Positions 29,851 to 43,167 of a stretch of DNA of 64,000 nucleotides are shown piece after piece. The stretch lies in assembly GCF_000715075.1 (NCBI RefSeq), contig NC_134089.1, positions 66,942,697 to 67,006,696 of the forward strand. Direction: 5' to 3'. The translations under genes were made by a program, and so were the position numbers. The stretch comes from Nicotiana tabacum. Lineage: Eukaryota; Streptophyta; Magnoliopsida; Solanales; Solanaceae. Under the pieces are notes generated by a model. That model searched no databases and was not told where the DNA came from. It was given only the letters and a program-made list of their open reading frames with translations. Within the stretch, counting starts at the first letter, position 1; the number at the start of each line of letters is the position of its first letter.

Positions 29851-32183
29851 TTACCCAATATACTCAGTAAGTATCAAGTCTAACCTCGAAGAAGTAGTGA
29901 CGAGTCTATGACCAACATGATACTTACTTCCATAATTAGATATTATTCAATAAGTGTAAATATAGAGAAGGGACAGTTCAACAACAATGAATATTAGTAA
30001 TATAAATCACAGTTCAAAGAAAATATTAAGCATGCTCCTCAAATACAGTAATCAAAGCATAATTCTTACTCCGATTTCACATAAGTTAAATAATATACAA
30101 AAAATAACATGTAAAGAGACGCTTCTATGTGAGTGCATGATAGACGTGCATGCTCAAACTCAATCTTTCCACAGAATTAGTACCAATCCACGTACACACT
30201 CAACACTGTACAAATGTCTAACATAAATACCCCTAATAGACACAACTCACACATTTGATACTCACAGGGTCCAAAGTAACATATGTGATCACCTGACTCC
30301 TGAGGGACGAATCCGTATCCAATTGTCGGTATCATAATATCTCAATAATCAATATCATCAATCCGCTCATATGTATCAATATGCCAAAGTAGCTCACAGT
30401 ATCATAATTACATTAACCCTCACAAAATATACCATTGAGCCATAACTCCGCTCAAATAACTAAATCCATATGCAGAGATGTATGCGTATGCATGTGAGAT
30501 AATATAGGTATGATGAACAAGTATATAAGAAATAAATATGTGGATGTATGTGCTCATGAGAGTAAGGTATGACTATAGCTAAATCACATAGCTTAAAATA
30601 TCAAGAATGAGTCGTCATGTTCAAATAAGGAATCATAAACCTAGGGATGATCTCTAGCATGAATAAGAAAAACCCACATAGTCATACAATGAATAAAGCA
30701 TGTATTAGAAGAATACATAACTAACAAGGTATAAAGAAATCTAAAACTACCCCAAACATGGTATAACCTTGGTCTGTGTATATACGCTCGTCACCTTATA
30801 TATACATCACTCCCAACTCAAGTAACACATATCAATCAAGTCCATTTTAAGGTGAATTTCCTCTTAACAAGGTTAGCCAAGAGATTTACCTCTTCCTAGT
30901 ATCGCCTCAAACTTCCTCAATCGCTTTTCCATTAGAAATCTTCTCCAACCAGCTCAAAACTAACCAAACAATACTTAACAGGTCAAATAGAGTTATAGAA
31001 TCCAGTTCCAAATAATAAAGCTTTTATTTTTAATTAATTCTAAAAAAGTTGACAAAAGTCAAGTCAAACTCACATGATCAAAATCTGAGTATAGGACTAG
31101 ATTCCATTGAATCATAATCCCTCGAGTCTAAATATGTGGTTAGTTTCCAAATTCGAGCCCAAATTGGTATTCAAAACCTCAAAATACACTATCTTAAGCT
31201 CTAGACAAAAACCCAAATTTCACTTTGAAATTTTATAGTTTAGGTGTCGAAATCCATGTAGAATCAAGATATATGATCAAAACTAAGTAGAAATTACTCA
31301 CCCGCAAGATTGTATTGAGAACCCTTTTTAAAATCTCATTCTCTCGTTCTCCAAAACTAAAAAATGAGCTAAAAGTCGAACTTAAAGCCAATACGACATG
31401 CATTCCTGCAGGTGCAACACTTAATGCATGGGTGTGACCTCATACCTACGAGTCTCTGATTTGCAGGTACAAACCTGCCTAAGCTAGCCTCAATTCGCAT
31501 GTGCAAACTCGCCTAGCCTAGCCTGCCTTCGATGGCATGCACCACTCACAACAAGTGCGCCCTTCATTGGCATGCACCACTCACAATAGGTGCGCCCTTC
31601 ACAGGTGCTCACCTGTCATTGTAGGTGCGTCCTTCGCAGGCATGTACCATTCGCTGCAGGTACGATGCGTCAGACACCAGATATTCCAAACAACCTCAAT
31701 ATGATTCGAAACCACATCAAAACTCACCGGAGCCTATCATCCTAACAAGTTCATATGCCATATTCAAACTTATCTAAAAGCTCAAAACACTAAGAAAAAC
31801 ATCAAAACTAATAATGCCGCATCAAACCAAAAACATTAAACTTTCTTAAGTTCAAAATTCCAACTTTTGACTTGAAGCTCCGAATGAACCCTGGGACACC
31901 TAAGACTCGAACCAAACATGTGTACGAGTGCAAAATTATCATAAGAACCTACTGAAACCCTTAAAATACCAATCCAAAGTTATTAACTCAAAAGTCAAAC
32001 TTTGGTCAACTCTTCCAACTTCAAACCTCAAAGTAAAACTAAGTGTTCCAACACACTCCCGAACCCCTCGGGACCCAAACCACCCATCCTCACAAGTCTT
32101 AAATTACCAAAACAACCTACGGAAAATATCAAATAGGGTAATAGGATTCTATAACTCAAAATGAATGGGCGGGGCGTTATATT

Positions 32184-33444
32184 CTCCATCTCTTAAACAA
32201 GCATTCCTCCTCAAATGAGTTTAGAATCATACTTGGATAGATGAAAAGGTGTATATATCTACTCCATATATCTGACTTGGTCTCTCAAGTAGCCTCCTCA
32301 CTCGGCTGACCTTACCTCAACTTTCGAACCTGCCTATCCGAAATAGTTACCGGCTCTTCTTCATAGACCAAATCATCTAACTGCAGTGTACTGAAGTCCA
32401 AGACATCTGGCTTATCTTCATTATACCTATGATGGCTAAAAACATAAAATACCAGATGAAATCCCAAAAGACTAGAAGGCAAAGCAAGCCTATAAGAAAC
32501 CTCACCAACTATCGCCAACACCTTAAATTAGCCAATAAACGTCGAACTCAACTTGCTCTTCCTCCCAAACCTAATCACACCTTTGTTAGGTGAAACTTTC
32601 AAAAGTACCTTCTCACATTCCATAATTGCCAACTTGTAAACCTTCTTCTCTGCATAATTCTTCTACCTCCTCTGAGCTATCTGAATCCATTCTTGAATAA
32701 ACTTCACCTTTTTCAAATCATCACGAACCAAATTTGTATCCAACAACCTAGCCTGACCAGGCTCAAACAAATAATAGGAGAATGACAGTGCCTCCCTGCA
32801 AAGCCTCGTACAATGACATCTGAATACTAGACTGATAACTGTTATAGTAAGCAAACTTTGATAATGGCAGGATCTGATCCCAATAGCCTCCAAAGTCAAT
32901 CATACAATCCCGCAACATGTCCTCCAGAATCTAAATAGTCTACTCGGACTGACCATCCATCCGTGGGTGAAATGTTATGCTAAGCTTCACCCATGTACAC
33001 AACGCTCATTGAAGAACTCTCCAAAAGTGAGATGCAAACTGAGTGCCACGGTTTGAAAAGATAGAAACAGGCATACCCTGCAAACAAACTATCTCCTTGA
33101 TGTAAATCTGGGCTAACCTCTTGATGTATAAGTAGTTAACATCGCTATAAAGTGAGCGGACTTAGTCACCCTATCCATAATGAACCAAATAACATCAACC
33201 TTCCTCAAAGTATGTGGTAAACCTACCATAAAGTCCATAGTGATACACTCCCATTTCTACTGTAGTATAACTATATTCTAAATTAAATAACCCGATTTAT
33301 GATGTTCATACTTAATTTATTGAAAATTCAAACATCGTGAAACATGTCCAAAAATCCTTCTTCATCCTCTGTCAGCAATAATACTACGTCAAGTCATAAT
33401 ACATCTTTGTAGAACATGGATGAATAGAATACCATAAACTGTGA
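32184..33444 (-). pseudogene. Gypsy integrase fragment
   Basis: On the minus strand the zinc-finger and catalytic parts are near 33.4-33.1 kb (VGLPHTLRKVDVIWFIMDR and KSAHF-like text). The integrase C-terminus at 32521-32312 reads VGEVSYRLALPSSLLGFHLV and YEEEPVTISDRQVRKLR, typical of plant Gypsy (chromovirus-like) pol ends. Stops and frameshifts are frequent. The sequence runs directly into the LTR at 32183. Confidence 0.82.
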
Positions 33445-35900
33445 GCCTCCTTTTAATGACCCGACAAGTCGTTTTATGTATTTGTGACCGTTCCCCTATT
33501 TTGATGCTTCTCGTATGTTTGTTTGTTGTTTTGTGACTTGATGGGATAGGTCGTTTGGTTTTAGGAAGATTTAAGAGGGATTTAAGACACTTAGTCTCAT
33601 TTTGGAAGCTTAAGTTGTAAAAGCTGACAAAGATTTACCTTTTGAGTAACACTCTCGGAATGGTAATTTGACGATTCCAATAAGTTTGCATGGTGATTTG
33701 GGACTTGTGCGTATGTTCGGATTTGGATTCATAGGTTCTTAGGAGATTTTAGCTCTTTTTGCAGTATCTAAATTTAGTAGTATCGTATCATTTCCAAAGA
33801 AAGAGAGTATGCTAAAATAGATTTTCTTCTAGGGATAAAGTAGTTGGTGCTGGCGCCTGCAGTAGCACAACTGGAGTCGCCCCCCATTTTGGAGCAAGCA
33901 GGTTCTGAATGACCCCCTCTTACTTTGTTCGAGCTGAATTATATCCACCATCTCACGGTTAAAAAAAGGTTAACTATCTCAAAAAAATCCATATTGTCTA
34001 TCCAAAAAACATGTCAATTATAGCCAACTCCCCCTCTCATGTCTCTTTCCCTATCAAAAACCAGCCCTTGCTAGCCGGGGGCTCAGTCTTTCAAGATTCA
34101 ATCTTTCCCCTTTTGGTTCTGTAACTTGAAGGTTTGGAGAGTTCATAAGGTAAACTGAGAGTTGCCTTTGATGTTATCGGTGTCTGATCGGTGCTATGAG
34201 ACTTTGGATAGGTTCATTTAGTACATTGGAATTTGAGTTCAAAGTTTTGTTGTGATATAAAATGTCCAAGTATGATTCAGGCACGTTTGGAAAAGTTGGA
34301 ATATTTGAAACTTAAGAGAAGGATTTTGAAACTTTTATATTCTTGGAATATAGACTTGTTGACATGATTGGAAGGGTTCGGAGGGAGGATGGGGGGGGGG
34401 GGGGGGGGGGAGCTCTGGTGTATCTTGGAGTATTTCTGACCAATTTCCCTTTAATTTGTAAAGGATGGTTTCTAGTGTGAAACAACACTTCACGATCGCA
34501 GAGCTAAGTCTAGCGATCGCGGAGAAGGGAGACTGGTGGGTATGCTTTATCTCATCGCGTTCACAACCAGGGCTTCACATTTGCATAGTGTATAGGGCAG
34601 GAGGATTGCATTCGCATGCATGTGTCCGTGTTCACAATGTCGCGGATTCAGGTGAGAAGATTGTCTTAGCACTCGCATGGATGTTTCCCATGTTCATGTA
34701 GAGGTGTGGCCTGGCTAGGGAATGTTAGACTTTACGTTCACGAAAAGGAGTTCGTATTTACGGGGTAGCAAAACTTTTGTGCTTCATGATCGCAAATCTT
34801 TGGACCTCGATCACGAAGGGTATGCTTGCGTAGTCCACTTAACAGATTTATTTTGGGATTTTTCCAATTCTCTCATATTTTGAACTCTAGACTTCGAGAG
34901 GTGGAGATTTTTAAGAACTATTTTACTACAACATTGGAGGTAAATAATTTTCACTTGGATTTAATTTTATATCTTGACTCCCCATAGATTTCTACACCTA
35001 AAACATGGATTTTTAAAGTGAAATTTAGGATTCTTCCTACAACTTAAGAAGGTGTATTTTGGGGATGTGATGGTTGATTTGGACTTGATTATGGAACATA
35101 ATCACATATTTGGACTCATAGGGTTATGAATAGTCAAGATGTACCCCTTGACTCGAGTTTGACCATATGGGCCGTGTTGACTTTGGTTGACTTACTAATG
35201 TCTCATTCTAGTTACATTTTCAAATTAGGAGTTTGGGTGATAGAAACATACCTCTTGGGAAGAAGAAATAGGTATCTCTCTTGATAATCTTCAAGGTTTA
35301 AGCAATAATTGAAGAGAATTGTTTGATGAAGAACACTTTCTCCCTCTAGAACCCTCTTTCTCACTCTAAAGATATCAGAAAATAGGCTCAAAATGGTCTA
35401 AGGTGGGTGTTTTAACGGAATAGGGTCGGGTTTAAAAATTAGAAAATAGGAGCCCCGACATAGATCTGCTATCGCACATGCGACCGCATAATGCTTCTGC
35501 GGTCCGCAAATGGGCCGCATAATTGGCCCTCAGGAACTGACATTTTTTGCTTCAGTCTGCGACCAGTCTGTGGTCCACAGACCTGTTCTGCGGTCGTATA
35601 TGGCGCCGCGGATCCTTTATATGAAATATCTCAAGGAATGATGTGCGATCATAGTGCGGCCCCCGAAATGGTTTTACGGTTGCATAAAGGGCTGAAAAAA
35701 TAACATCAAAAATAGCCAAAAATATTGCTTCACTTTGCGGCCATTATGCGTCCTGCAGAGTGATTCTGTGACCCACTATAATGCCTTTTATGCAAAATAT
35801 TTTTCTTTAACTTTTTAGCGTACCGTTCACCCCAAAAAGCCCGAGCCACTATTTTTAACCCATAAGCCTATCTCGGCACTACAAATTTTTGGGTTTTTAG
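33445..35900 (+). repeat. Gypsy-like LTR region, plus strand
   Basis: It starts TTAATGACCCGACAAGTCG, resembling the TGTAACGACC-type Gypsy LTR start at 50519, and contains a CTGCGGTCCGCAAATGGGCC-like segment (about 35,470-35,620) found in such LTRs. Neither end has a clear TG/CA nor a target duplication, so this may be a truncated LTR. I see no gene here. Confidence 0.45.
34391..34410 (+). repeat. G20 homopolymer
   Basis: Twenty consecutive G follow GAGGGAGGAT. Such a run may be real slippage, a G-quadruplex former, or an assembly artefact. Confidence 0.95.
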
Positions 35901-35942
35901 GAAAGCTTTTACGGGGCCATACATTAAACCTCGGAGGCACCT

Positions 35943-37500
35943 GGTGTAGGTATTGATACCTTTCAATGATCCAACCCATAATGTGTTTCATTTCTCCAAG
36001 TTTGAGCTAACTCCTACATTGGAAGAGATAGCAGGTTACATTGGGTTTGGAGGGATCTGCGGAATCAGAAGCTCATTTTACCAAGAGTCGTCACCTCACA
36101 CCAGTTCTTAGATCTTTTTAACATTAGCAAACAAGTTAAAAATACAGATTTAACAAGGGATATTGCTCGTTTTATTTCCTATACACCAGATTTGGGCATC
36201 GAAACAGTTTTGATGTGCACAAAGCAGAGCATAGTAACAAAAGAAGCAAAAAAGTATGGGAGCTTCACAAATGCTTTGCCTTTATGGTGACATTTTTGGG
36301 AATAATAATCTTCCCAGACAAGGAACAAAAGATTGACACCCCTCTAGCCAAAGTTATGCAAGTTTTTAACACAAAAGCCCATCATACCCTTGCACTAATC
36401 ATCCTTTCAGATATTTATCAAGCATTGACCCTGTGCAAAGCTAAGCCAAATGTCTTTGAAGGATGCAATATTCACTTATAGATGTGGTTGGTTGAGCATC
36501 TCCGTCACCATCCCAGGTACATGAGCCATGGTTCAAATAAGAATGATTACATTAAAAAAGATGAAGAAAGGGTCAATGACTACAATGCTTCTGTAGGGGT
36601 GAGAGCCTGGATGGCTCGTTTAAGATCTTATGATCGCAAATCAGATTGAGTGGACCTTGGGATGTCTCCCAATGAGAGAGGTTATACATATATGTCTGCC
36701 CTCAAAAGCTATCCATTATTGATGGGTCTCTAAAGTGTCCAACCATATGCCGCACATAGAGTCGTACGCTAGCTGGGTGGATATCAAGTATTGTCGGATA
36801 ATGAAGATCTCAACATTCATGTAATTGAGCTACATCTAGAGGCCACACTCCCTAAAACTCTAACTCAACAAATTTGGGACAAATGCTGCTATTTGACATC
36901 AGATACATAAGTGCAAGATCCAACAAAAAGTTAGTGGATCCGGGGTACGTTACATGGTACGGTAAAAGATCTTGTGTTAATGATGGCTGAGAGACTCACA
37001 AAGAGGTCGCACGTCCATAATTTCAATGACAGGATGCAAGAGCAATGGACCTGGGGAGAGAAGAAAAAGATTATCGGGCCAATATTACGACATTACAAGA
37101 AAAGGTGAGAGCCCTCAGTTTTGAAAAAGACTTGCAAGCCCAAGATGCTGAGGGAGAAAGAAAAAGGTTGATCTGTGAGAATGATACCCTTAAAGACCAG
37201 CTCCAACAAATCAATAGCACACCTGAGTACCAACCCGAAGCTGGAAAGACCAAAAGACCATCGCAAATCCGTGGGAGAAAGTGATATATTATGATTCTAT
37301 TTTGCAAAAAATAGAGAAAGAATTGGACAAAGCCTATGAAAGGATAATACAGCTAGGAGAAGATACAGAAAACCATTTAAGGTTGGCTCGCCATGCTAAA
37401 AAAACCATGATGAGAAAAATCTTTGGCTTAAGAAAAGAATTAAGTGCCCTTGAAGAAGCCATGAGTTGCCAGTCAAAGAATTTGAGGTAGAGAGAGCACT
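35943..37500 (+). pseudogene. Ogre/Tat ORF1 remnant with plant-mobile-type domain and coiled coil
   Basis: The region reads NDPTHNVFHFSKFELTPTLE and EIAGYIGFGGICG, parallel to VFRFGEVEMTPLLEEIGG in the second Ogre ORF1 at 63.7 kb. It continues with WLVEHLRHHPRYMSHGS, GVRAWMARLRS and MSALKSYPLLMGL. The C-terminal part (37045-37490) is coiled coil, with TLQEKVRALSFEKDLQAQ and GLRKELSALEEAM. Many stops and frameshifts occur. ORF1 function is unknown in the family. Confidence 0.75.
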
Positions 37501-38399
37501 GTTACTGCTTGCTTAATCGTTTTGGAAAGTGATGTGGTAAACTTTCAAAACCACAAAGAAGTGGCCTTACAAGTGGTTCAAGCCCAGGAACAACAGATCT
37601 GGAGAATGTTCCAAGATTAAAGGGACACTAAGAGAAGAATCCGAAAAATAGCTGAATATATTTCACAAAAGCATTCTGACTATGAGAAATGAGCAAGACC
37701 ATGTTCTTTGCTACAACAATGAGCTTCGTGTGACATGTCTATCGATTTGTAGGTTCTTCACAAGTAGATAGGAAATAGTTTAGAGCAATGAATGAAGAGA
37801 CAACCAAAAGAATTGGTTGGCGAGATCAGAGTTGTTAGAGTCTCTTTGTTTTTTTAGTCTAGAGTGGTTTGTCTTGTATTAGACTTTATCTTTATCGAGT
37901 CTATTTTTGTATTTCCTTTATTATATTTTTTCTTTGAGTCGTGTAATTAAAAACCCAAAAAGAAATTGTGTAATAGAATACTGAAAACCAAAAAAGATCC
38001 TTTTTTTGGTTTTAATATGTCTATTCCTGAACTACATAATGATCTGATTCATGCTGTATCATAATATATAAACTACCCCTAAAGGGTGCAATTGAAATCT
38101 TGCTAAAAAACTCAAGATAGTTTAAAAGAAACGAACAAAAACCAAAGAGTAAAAAAGAAAAAAAAAGAGAGATTTGAAAGGAATAAAAGAATAGAAAGAC
38201 GTAAACGAGAGGTGGAATAATTGAAAAAGCTAGGATGACACATGCAACCTTTAAGAAACATGCTAAAAGCATTTAAATGCTAGGTGCATTGCATAACTAC
38301 GTGTGATTTTATATCTGCTAAATTCTCCAAACTATCATGCATATTGTGTGTGGAAAAATAGGCAAGGTTTACGTGGGTGGTTGGTTTTTGTTATCCTGA
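37501..38399 (+). other. Spacer between Ogre ORF1 and gag remnants, no gene seen
   Basis: The first 240 bp still resemble a coiled-coil ORF1 end. The rest is A/T-rich with no motif, consistent with the ORF1-gag spacer of Ogre elements. Confidence 0.45.
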
Positions 38400-39744
38400 C
38401 ATCACATCCTTATTTCACCCAATCAAAGGGAAGTGTCTCGATGATTACTCAATGCAATCTCCCCATCATCAGCCCTGAGGACAGTCCAGCTCCGATCATT
38501 TCTCTAGAATTTGATATTGTTGAGGAAAATAGGATTCTTAAAATAAGAATGATGAAAATATAGGAAGTTTGATCTAATGGAAGAGAGCCTCCTAGCTCTA
38601 TCCCCATATTTTTGTGCCTGACCCGTTCTTCCCCTATTGGTAGAGGCCTACACCCAATAATATTGTTGTCATGCCTTTCGCTGCCTGTCCTCAAGCACTA
38701 TTACAAAGAGCTGCACTGGTGGTCCTCACCACCACTCCCGTCTATATCTCCCCACAACCTAGCATATAAAGGCCCAACGAACCACAAATCATTACCCCTC
38801 AAAGCCCCTACTTTTAGGCTGAGGTGATTTACATAACACCCAACTTCTTTAACCAAATTCCTCAGTATGGTTCTCCGTTCTAGGTTGAGAAGCCTTCCAA
38901 GAGCGCCAAATAGAAAGAAATGTCAAGGAAGATGAGGAGTTTAGAACAAAGTGTGCAAAACATACAGGGTCTGAGCGGCTAGATGAGTGTGTCTTTTCTT
39001 GACCTTTGCATGTTACCCTCTGTGCACTTGCCTCCTAGACACAAAACCCCAAAATTTAAAAAGTATAATAGGCATGGTGATCCTATTGCTCACTTAAAGA
39101 GGTACCATAATCAGTTAGGTGGGACAGGGGGTAAGAAGAATTGCTAATGGCTTACTTTGGTAAAAGATTAATTGGGGTTGCCTCAAAATGGTACATAGAT
39201 TAGGAGATCTCGCACTGGCACATGTGGGATAGTCTGGTTCGGGATATTGTTAGGCAATTCAAATACAATATCAACATTGTGCCTGACCGCAACTCACTAT
39301 CAAACTTGAAGAAGAAGTTTACAGAAAGATTTCGTGAGTATGCTGTAAAGTGAAGGGAACAAACGGCAAGGTTCAAGCCACTTATCGATAAAACTGAAAT
39401 AATAATTATTTTTCCTCCGAGCTCAAGAAGCTGACTATTTTCAAAATATGATATCTGCCATGGGCAAGCATTTTGCCAAGGAAATCAAAATAGGTGAGAT
39501 GGTGGAAAAATATTTTAAGTACCGGAAGGATTATGAGCCAATCCGCGCTCAAAGCCACATCTAAAGCCATTCAAAACGGCTCAAGAAACCTGGCTAACAA
39601 GAAGAAGAGAGAAGAATGAGCTATGATGGCTTCAAGTTCCACTGGAATTTGGGGAATCTCTAACCACTCATACATGCAAACCAAAGCACCACAAAACTAC
39701 TATCCCCACCAAGAAATTTCCTATGTTATAGCACCACCGTAATA
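38400..39744 (+). pseudogene. Ogre/Tat gag remnant, left part
   Basis: Coding traces include FDIVEENRILKIRMMKI and NGREPPSSIP near 38.5 kb. The retrotransposon gag core follows near 39.2-39.4 kb: TWHMWDSLVRDIV-like text, NINIVPDRNSLSNLKKKFTE and YAVK.REQTARFKPLID. The frame shifts repeatedly. The gene continues on the other side of the SIRE-type element: joining 39744 plus the CACGA to 48889 gives a continuous YTMMNA reading. Confidence 0.72.
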
Positions 39745-39749
39745 CACGA

Positions 39750-40677
39750 TGATGGGTTCTCAATGTCTTTACCTTATGCTTCTTATGTTTTGATGATCTA
39801 ACAAACTTATTGTTAAGAACCAGATAGAGAACCTGACTCACTTGGTACACATCTCAAATGAACAAAGTCTACTCTGATCTTCAGTGAATGAAATACTACA
39901 ATGAGGAACACAACAGGGACCTGATCCCTTGGTGTTCTCTGATAGAAGTACAAGTCAACAATAGCTGGAACACAAATGCAAAAAGTGACTGTCTGCATAC
40001 TGTACACACGATATTGGAGAAGATAGTGCGACACATTGGGAAGAAGCGTGTATCAAGAATTGACATCACCATTGTGATGTCCTTTGTAGTATAACAACCT
40101 GGTGTAAGGCACAAGACAATCACTTGAGCATTTAGTGATATTCTCTCAAGCAGAAAAGTGTTCATCCAGTATAGAAGTCACAAGTGCGTCAAGAACAAGA
40201 AGGCAACTCCACTAAAGGATCAGTTTCACAATGAGTCTATGTGTATCCATAGATGAGTTGTAATCTTGTTATTTATTCTTTATTGTAACTCCTATCTTGC
40301 TTTATTCGAAGCTGTGTTTTAGGAAACCCTCTTGTAAAATCCGTAAACTCTCTGAGTTTATATTGTGACTAGGTTTAGTCATAAGTTAAAGTCTTTTTGA
40401 CTAGAGAGTGACAAAGTGGCTTGTGGTAAGAGTATTACAAGTTAGTTAAGTTGAATTCTTTGTAATGGAGTCATTACAAAGTGGCTTGTAATAGGTGTTT
40501 ACAAGTTAGTGAAGTGGAAAGCCTATAGGTGTAGGTCGTGGTTTTTGTCCCCTTGAGTTGAGATGTTTTCACATAAATATCCCCTGTCTTATTTACTTAC
40601 TGTTTTATTAGCATTGTCAGTACAACCCCATAGAGGACCAGGTACTCTACTATTTGGTGGACTCATACAAACTAATA
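39750..40677 (+). repeat. 5' LTR of the SIRE-type element
   Basis: It begins TGATGGGTTCTCAATG and ends ACAAACTAATA where the 3' copy has ACTAACA, so the terminal CA has mutated. It contains the same AGAACCAGATAGAGAACC and TAACAACCTGGTGTAAGG sequences as the 3' LTR. The sequence AATTCTTTGTAATGGAGTC and the near-duplicated TTACAAGTTAGT motif (40440-40510) also occur in both. Confidence 0.93.
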
Positions 40678-40678
40678 A

Positions 40679-40694
40679 TAGGAATCAGAGCAGG
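40679..40694 (+). other. Degenerate primer-binding site of the SIRE-type element
   Basis: TAGGAATCAGAGCAGG follows the 5' LTR. It matches the initiator tRNA-Met type TGGTATCAGAGC at most positions, with substitutions. Confidence 0.8.
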
Positions 40695-40730
40695 TTCTTT
40701 CTAAAAGGTTAACACCTAGAAAGGATCTCA

Positions 40731-42816
40731 ATGGATGCTCCACCAAACTTTGAGGAAGGACAATCAACTTACAGACCTCCTAGATTCAATGGTTTGTACT
40801 ACAGATGGTTGAAGACTCGTACACATGATTTTATAATGGCTGATGATTCAGAACTATGGGACATCATATGTGACAGTCCACATGTTCCTATGAAGAAGCT
40901 TGGACAAGCTGGACAAACGGTGCCGAAAGACAAAAAAGAGTATAGTGATCCTAACAAAAAAGCCGTAGAAAAGAACTATCGCGCCAAGAAAATCTTTGTA
41001 TGTTGTATAGGACCTGATGAGTACAACAGAATCTCAGCTTGTGATTATTCCAAAGAAATATGGGAAGCATTGCAAATTGCACACGAAGGAACTACTCAGG
41101 TTAAACAGTCCAAGATTGACATGCTCACCACTAAGTATGAGCTCTTCAGGATGAAGAATGATGAGTCTATATAGGATATACACACTAGATTCATATCCAT
41201 CATATATGAACTTCATTCACTTGGTGATATTATTCCCAGAACAAGCTTGTAAGAAAATTTCTCAGTGTTCTACCTGGTTCTTGGAAAAGTAAGGTAAATG
41301 CCATCACTGAAGCTAAAGACTACAGACTCTAACCATAGATGAGCTGATTGGTAATATGAAGACATACGAGATGAAAAGAAAGAAAGATAGTGAAAGGAGA
41401 GAGCCAAAGAAGGAAAATAACCTGGTACTCAAGGCTGAAAGCAGTGACTCAAGTGAAGAAGATAGTGATATGGCCTATCTTCCTAAAAGGTTTCAAAAGA
41501 TGGTTTGAAGGAATGGTGGTGTACCAAAGAGGGGCAGCTCAAGTAAGGCAAGAAACAATGATCTCTGTCACAGATGCGTAAAGCCAGGGCATTTCATCAA
41601 AGACTATCCACTTCTGAAACAGGAGCAATACAAACAAAACCTGACAAAGCAGGAAAAAGGAACCTGGTTCCAGACAAACGATTCAGTCGAAAAGGTGCAG
41701 CTGACAATATTGTGAAGCAGGATCTTGCTGCTTGGGGAGACTCCTCCAGTAAATCAGAAAGGGAACCAGATACAGAAAACAGCTCCATGATGGCAGTGGA
41801 AACTAAAGCAACAAAGTATGACTCACTGTTCACGCTGATGGCTCAGTCTGATGATGATGAAAGAAGATGAAGATGAAGATGATGAGGTAAATTTCAGGGA
41901 TGTTTAGAGAAATATGAAATCCTACTCTTCTAAGAAATTACGATCATTAACAAATATTCTAATTGATGTTTATTATAGCCTTGATAATGATAAGGAGATC
42001 CTGACCATAGAACTAGGAGAAGCTGAACAATCTAGAGATGATCTGGTGGTCTGTGTAGTGGACCTAAATGAGACCATAGCTAATCTTGAAAAGGAAAAAA
42101 ATGCTCTAAATGAAAAAATAACTTATGTAGAAAATGGGAGAGATGACCTGATGGTAGTGGTTGTTGATTTGAAAGAAACAGTAGAAGGTCTTAGCAATGA
42201 GAAACACACTCTAGAAGAGAAAATTGCCGCTACTGAGCAAGAGAGGGATGACTTTTTAGTGATAATCACTGACCTAGAGGAAACCATTGAGTGACTCAAT
42301 AGAGAACATAGGACTGCGAGTCTCGGGAAAAGGAAGAAAGTAGCTAGTGAGACATATATCAAGCTTGAAAAGGAATTAAATGATGTGAAAACTAGTCTAT
42401 GTGGTGAATTTGAGAAAAATCGACAACTTCAAGCTGAATTGGAGAAAGTAAAAATTGATCTTGAGAAATCTCTAAAGTGGACCTGGTCCTTAGATGCTGT
42501 CACTGCCATGTACTTCAACAATAGTGGAAACAGGCAGGGAATCGGGTTCCAAAAGGAGAAAACTCCTTACAACCCTCACAGCAAGTATGTCACAGTTCCT
42601 GATAACTGGCTTTGTACCCACTGTGGGAACAATGGGCACTTCAAAAAAAATTGCCAAGCCAGGGTTCAATCTGTACAAAAGAACAAAGTGTTTACTGAAA
42701 AAGTGACTACTAAAGAGGGACCAGGTACCGCTTGCAAGAAACGAATATTGCCTGCATGGACTAGAAAAGCCCTCATCCATCACTTTTCTCATAACAAGGG
42801 ACCCAAACTAGTTTGA
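40731..42816 (+). pseudogene. SIRE-type gag pseudogene
   Basis: It opens MDAPPNFEEGQSTYRPPRFN, followed by DPNKKAVEKNYRAKKIFVC and YSKEIWEALQIAHEGTTQVK, typical of the Copia gag (UBN2-like) core. A stop ends this frame at 41174, and the gene continues through frameshifts at about 41390, 41574, 41914 and 42385. The part 42019-42294 encodes three tandem coiled-coil units with the motif RDDL or RDDF. A CCHC zinc knuckle CTHCGNNGHFKKNC (about 42613-42654) ends the gag. Start was chosen at the first Met in the conserved N-terminal frame. Confidence 0.85.
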
Positions 42817-43167
42817 GTTCCTAAATCTAACCCATGAGTTATATGTGTAGGGAATATTGAGAAGGAGTGGACTGCAATGGTTCACAAACAGTGGATGCTA
42901 AAAACACCATGAATTGTCTCTCAATGAAAGCCCTATAGAAAAAGGAATGTATCCTGTATATATATAAAAAAAAGAAAAAAAAAGAAGGGGGGGGGGGGGT
43001 ACATTCTCAGCATTGAAAAGATGGAAAGTCTGTGTTAAAAGGAGCAAAGTAGAGTTCTTATAAAAATTGCACACAATTACCAATCTGGTAACTAGTGAAG
43101 TGGCCTTAGTCACCAAAAGAACAAGAACATCTACTTCGCTGATCTTAAATCCCTACAAACTGATGAT
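42817..43167 (+). other. Gag-pol junction of the SIRE-type element, degraded
   Basis: No frame survives. A purine-rich stretch and a G13 run at 42987-42999 suggest slippage or assembly error. The protease domain expected here is missing. Confidence 0.5.

Larger units (their letters stand above)
28761..32183 (-). repeat. 3' LTR of a Gypsy-type retrotransposon, minus strand, with nested repeats
   Basis: The plus strand begins TGTCACGATCC at 28761 and ends near GGGGCGTTATAT at about 32183, directly before integrase coding sequence read on the minus strand. It is therefore the 3' LTR of that element. It contains an Au SINE and an RTE fragment. Between about 31,430 and 31,680 there are imperfect repeats of GGCATGCACCACTCACAA with GTGCGCCCTTC. 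No gene of its own is seen. Confidence 0.68.

Noticed and set aside
29596..29911. Plus-strand frames of 95 and 72 residues
   Set aside because: They are shadows of the minus-strand RTE reverse transcriptase fragment.
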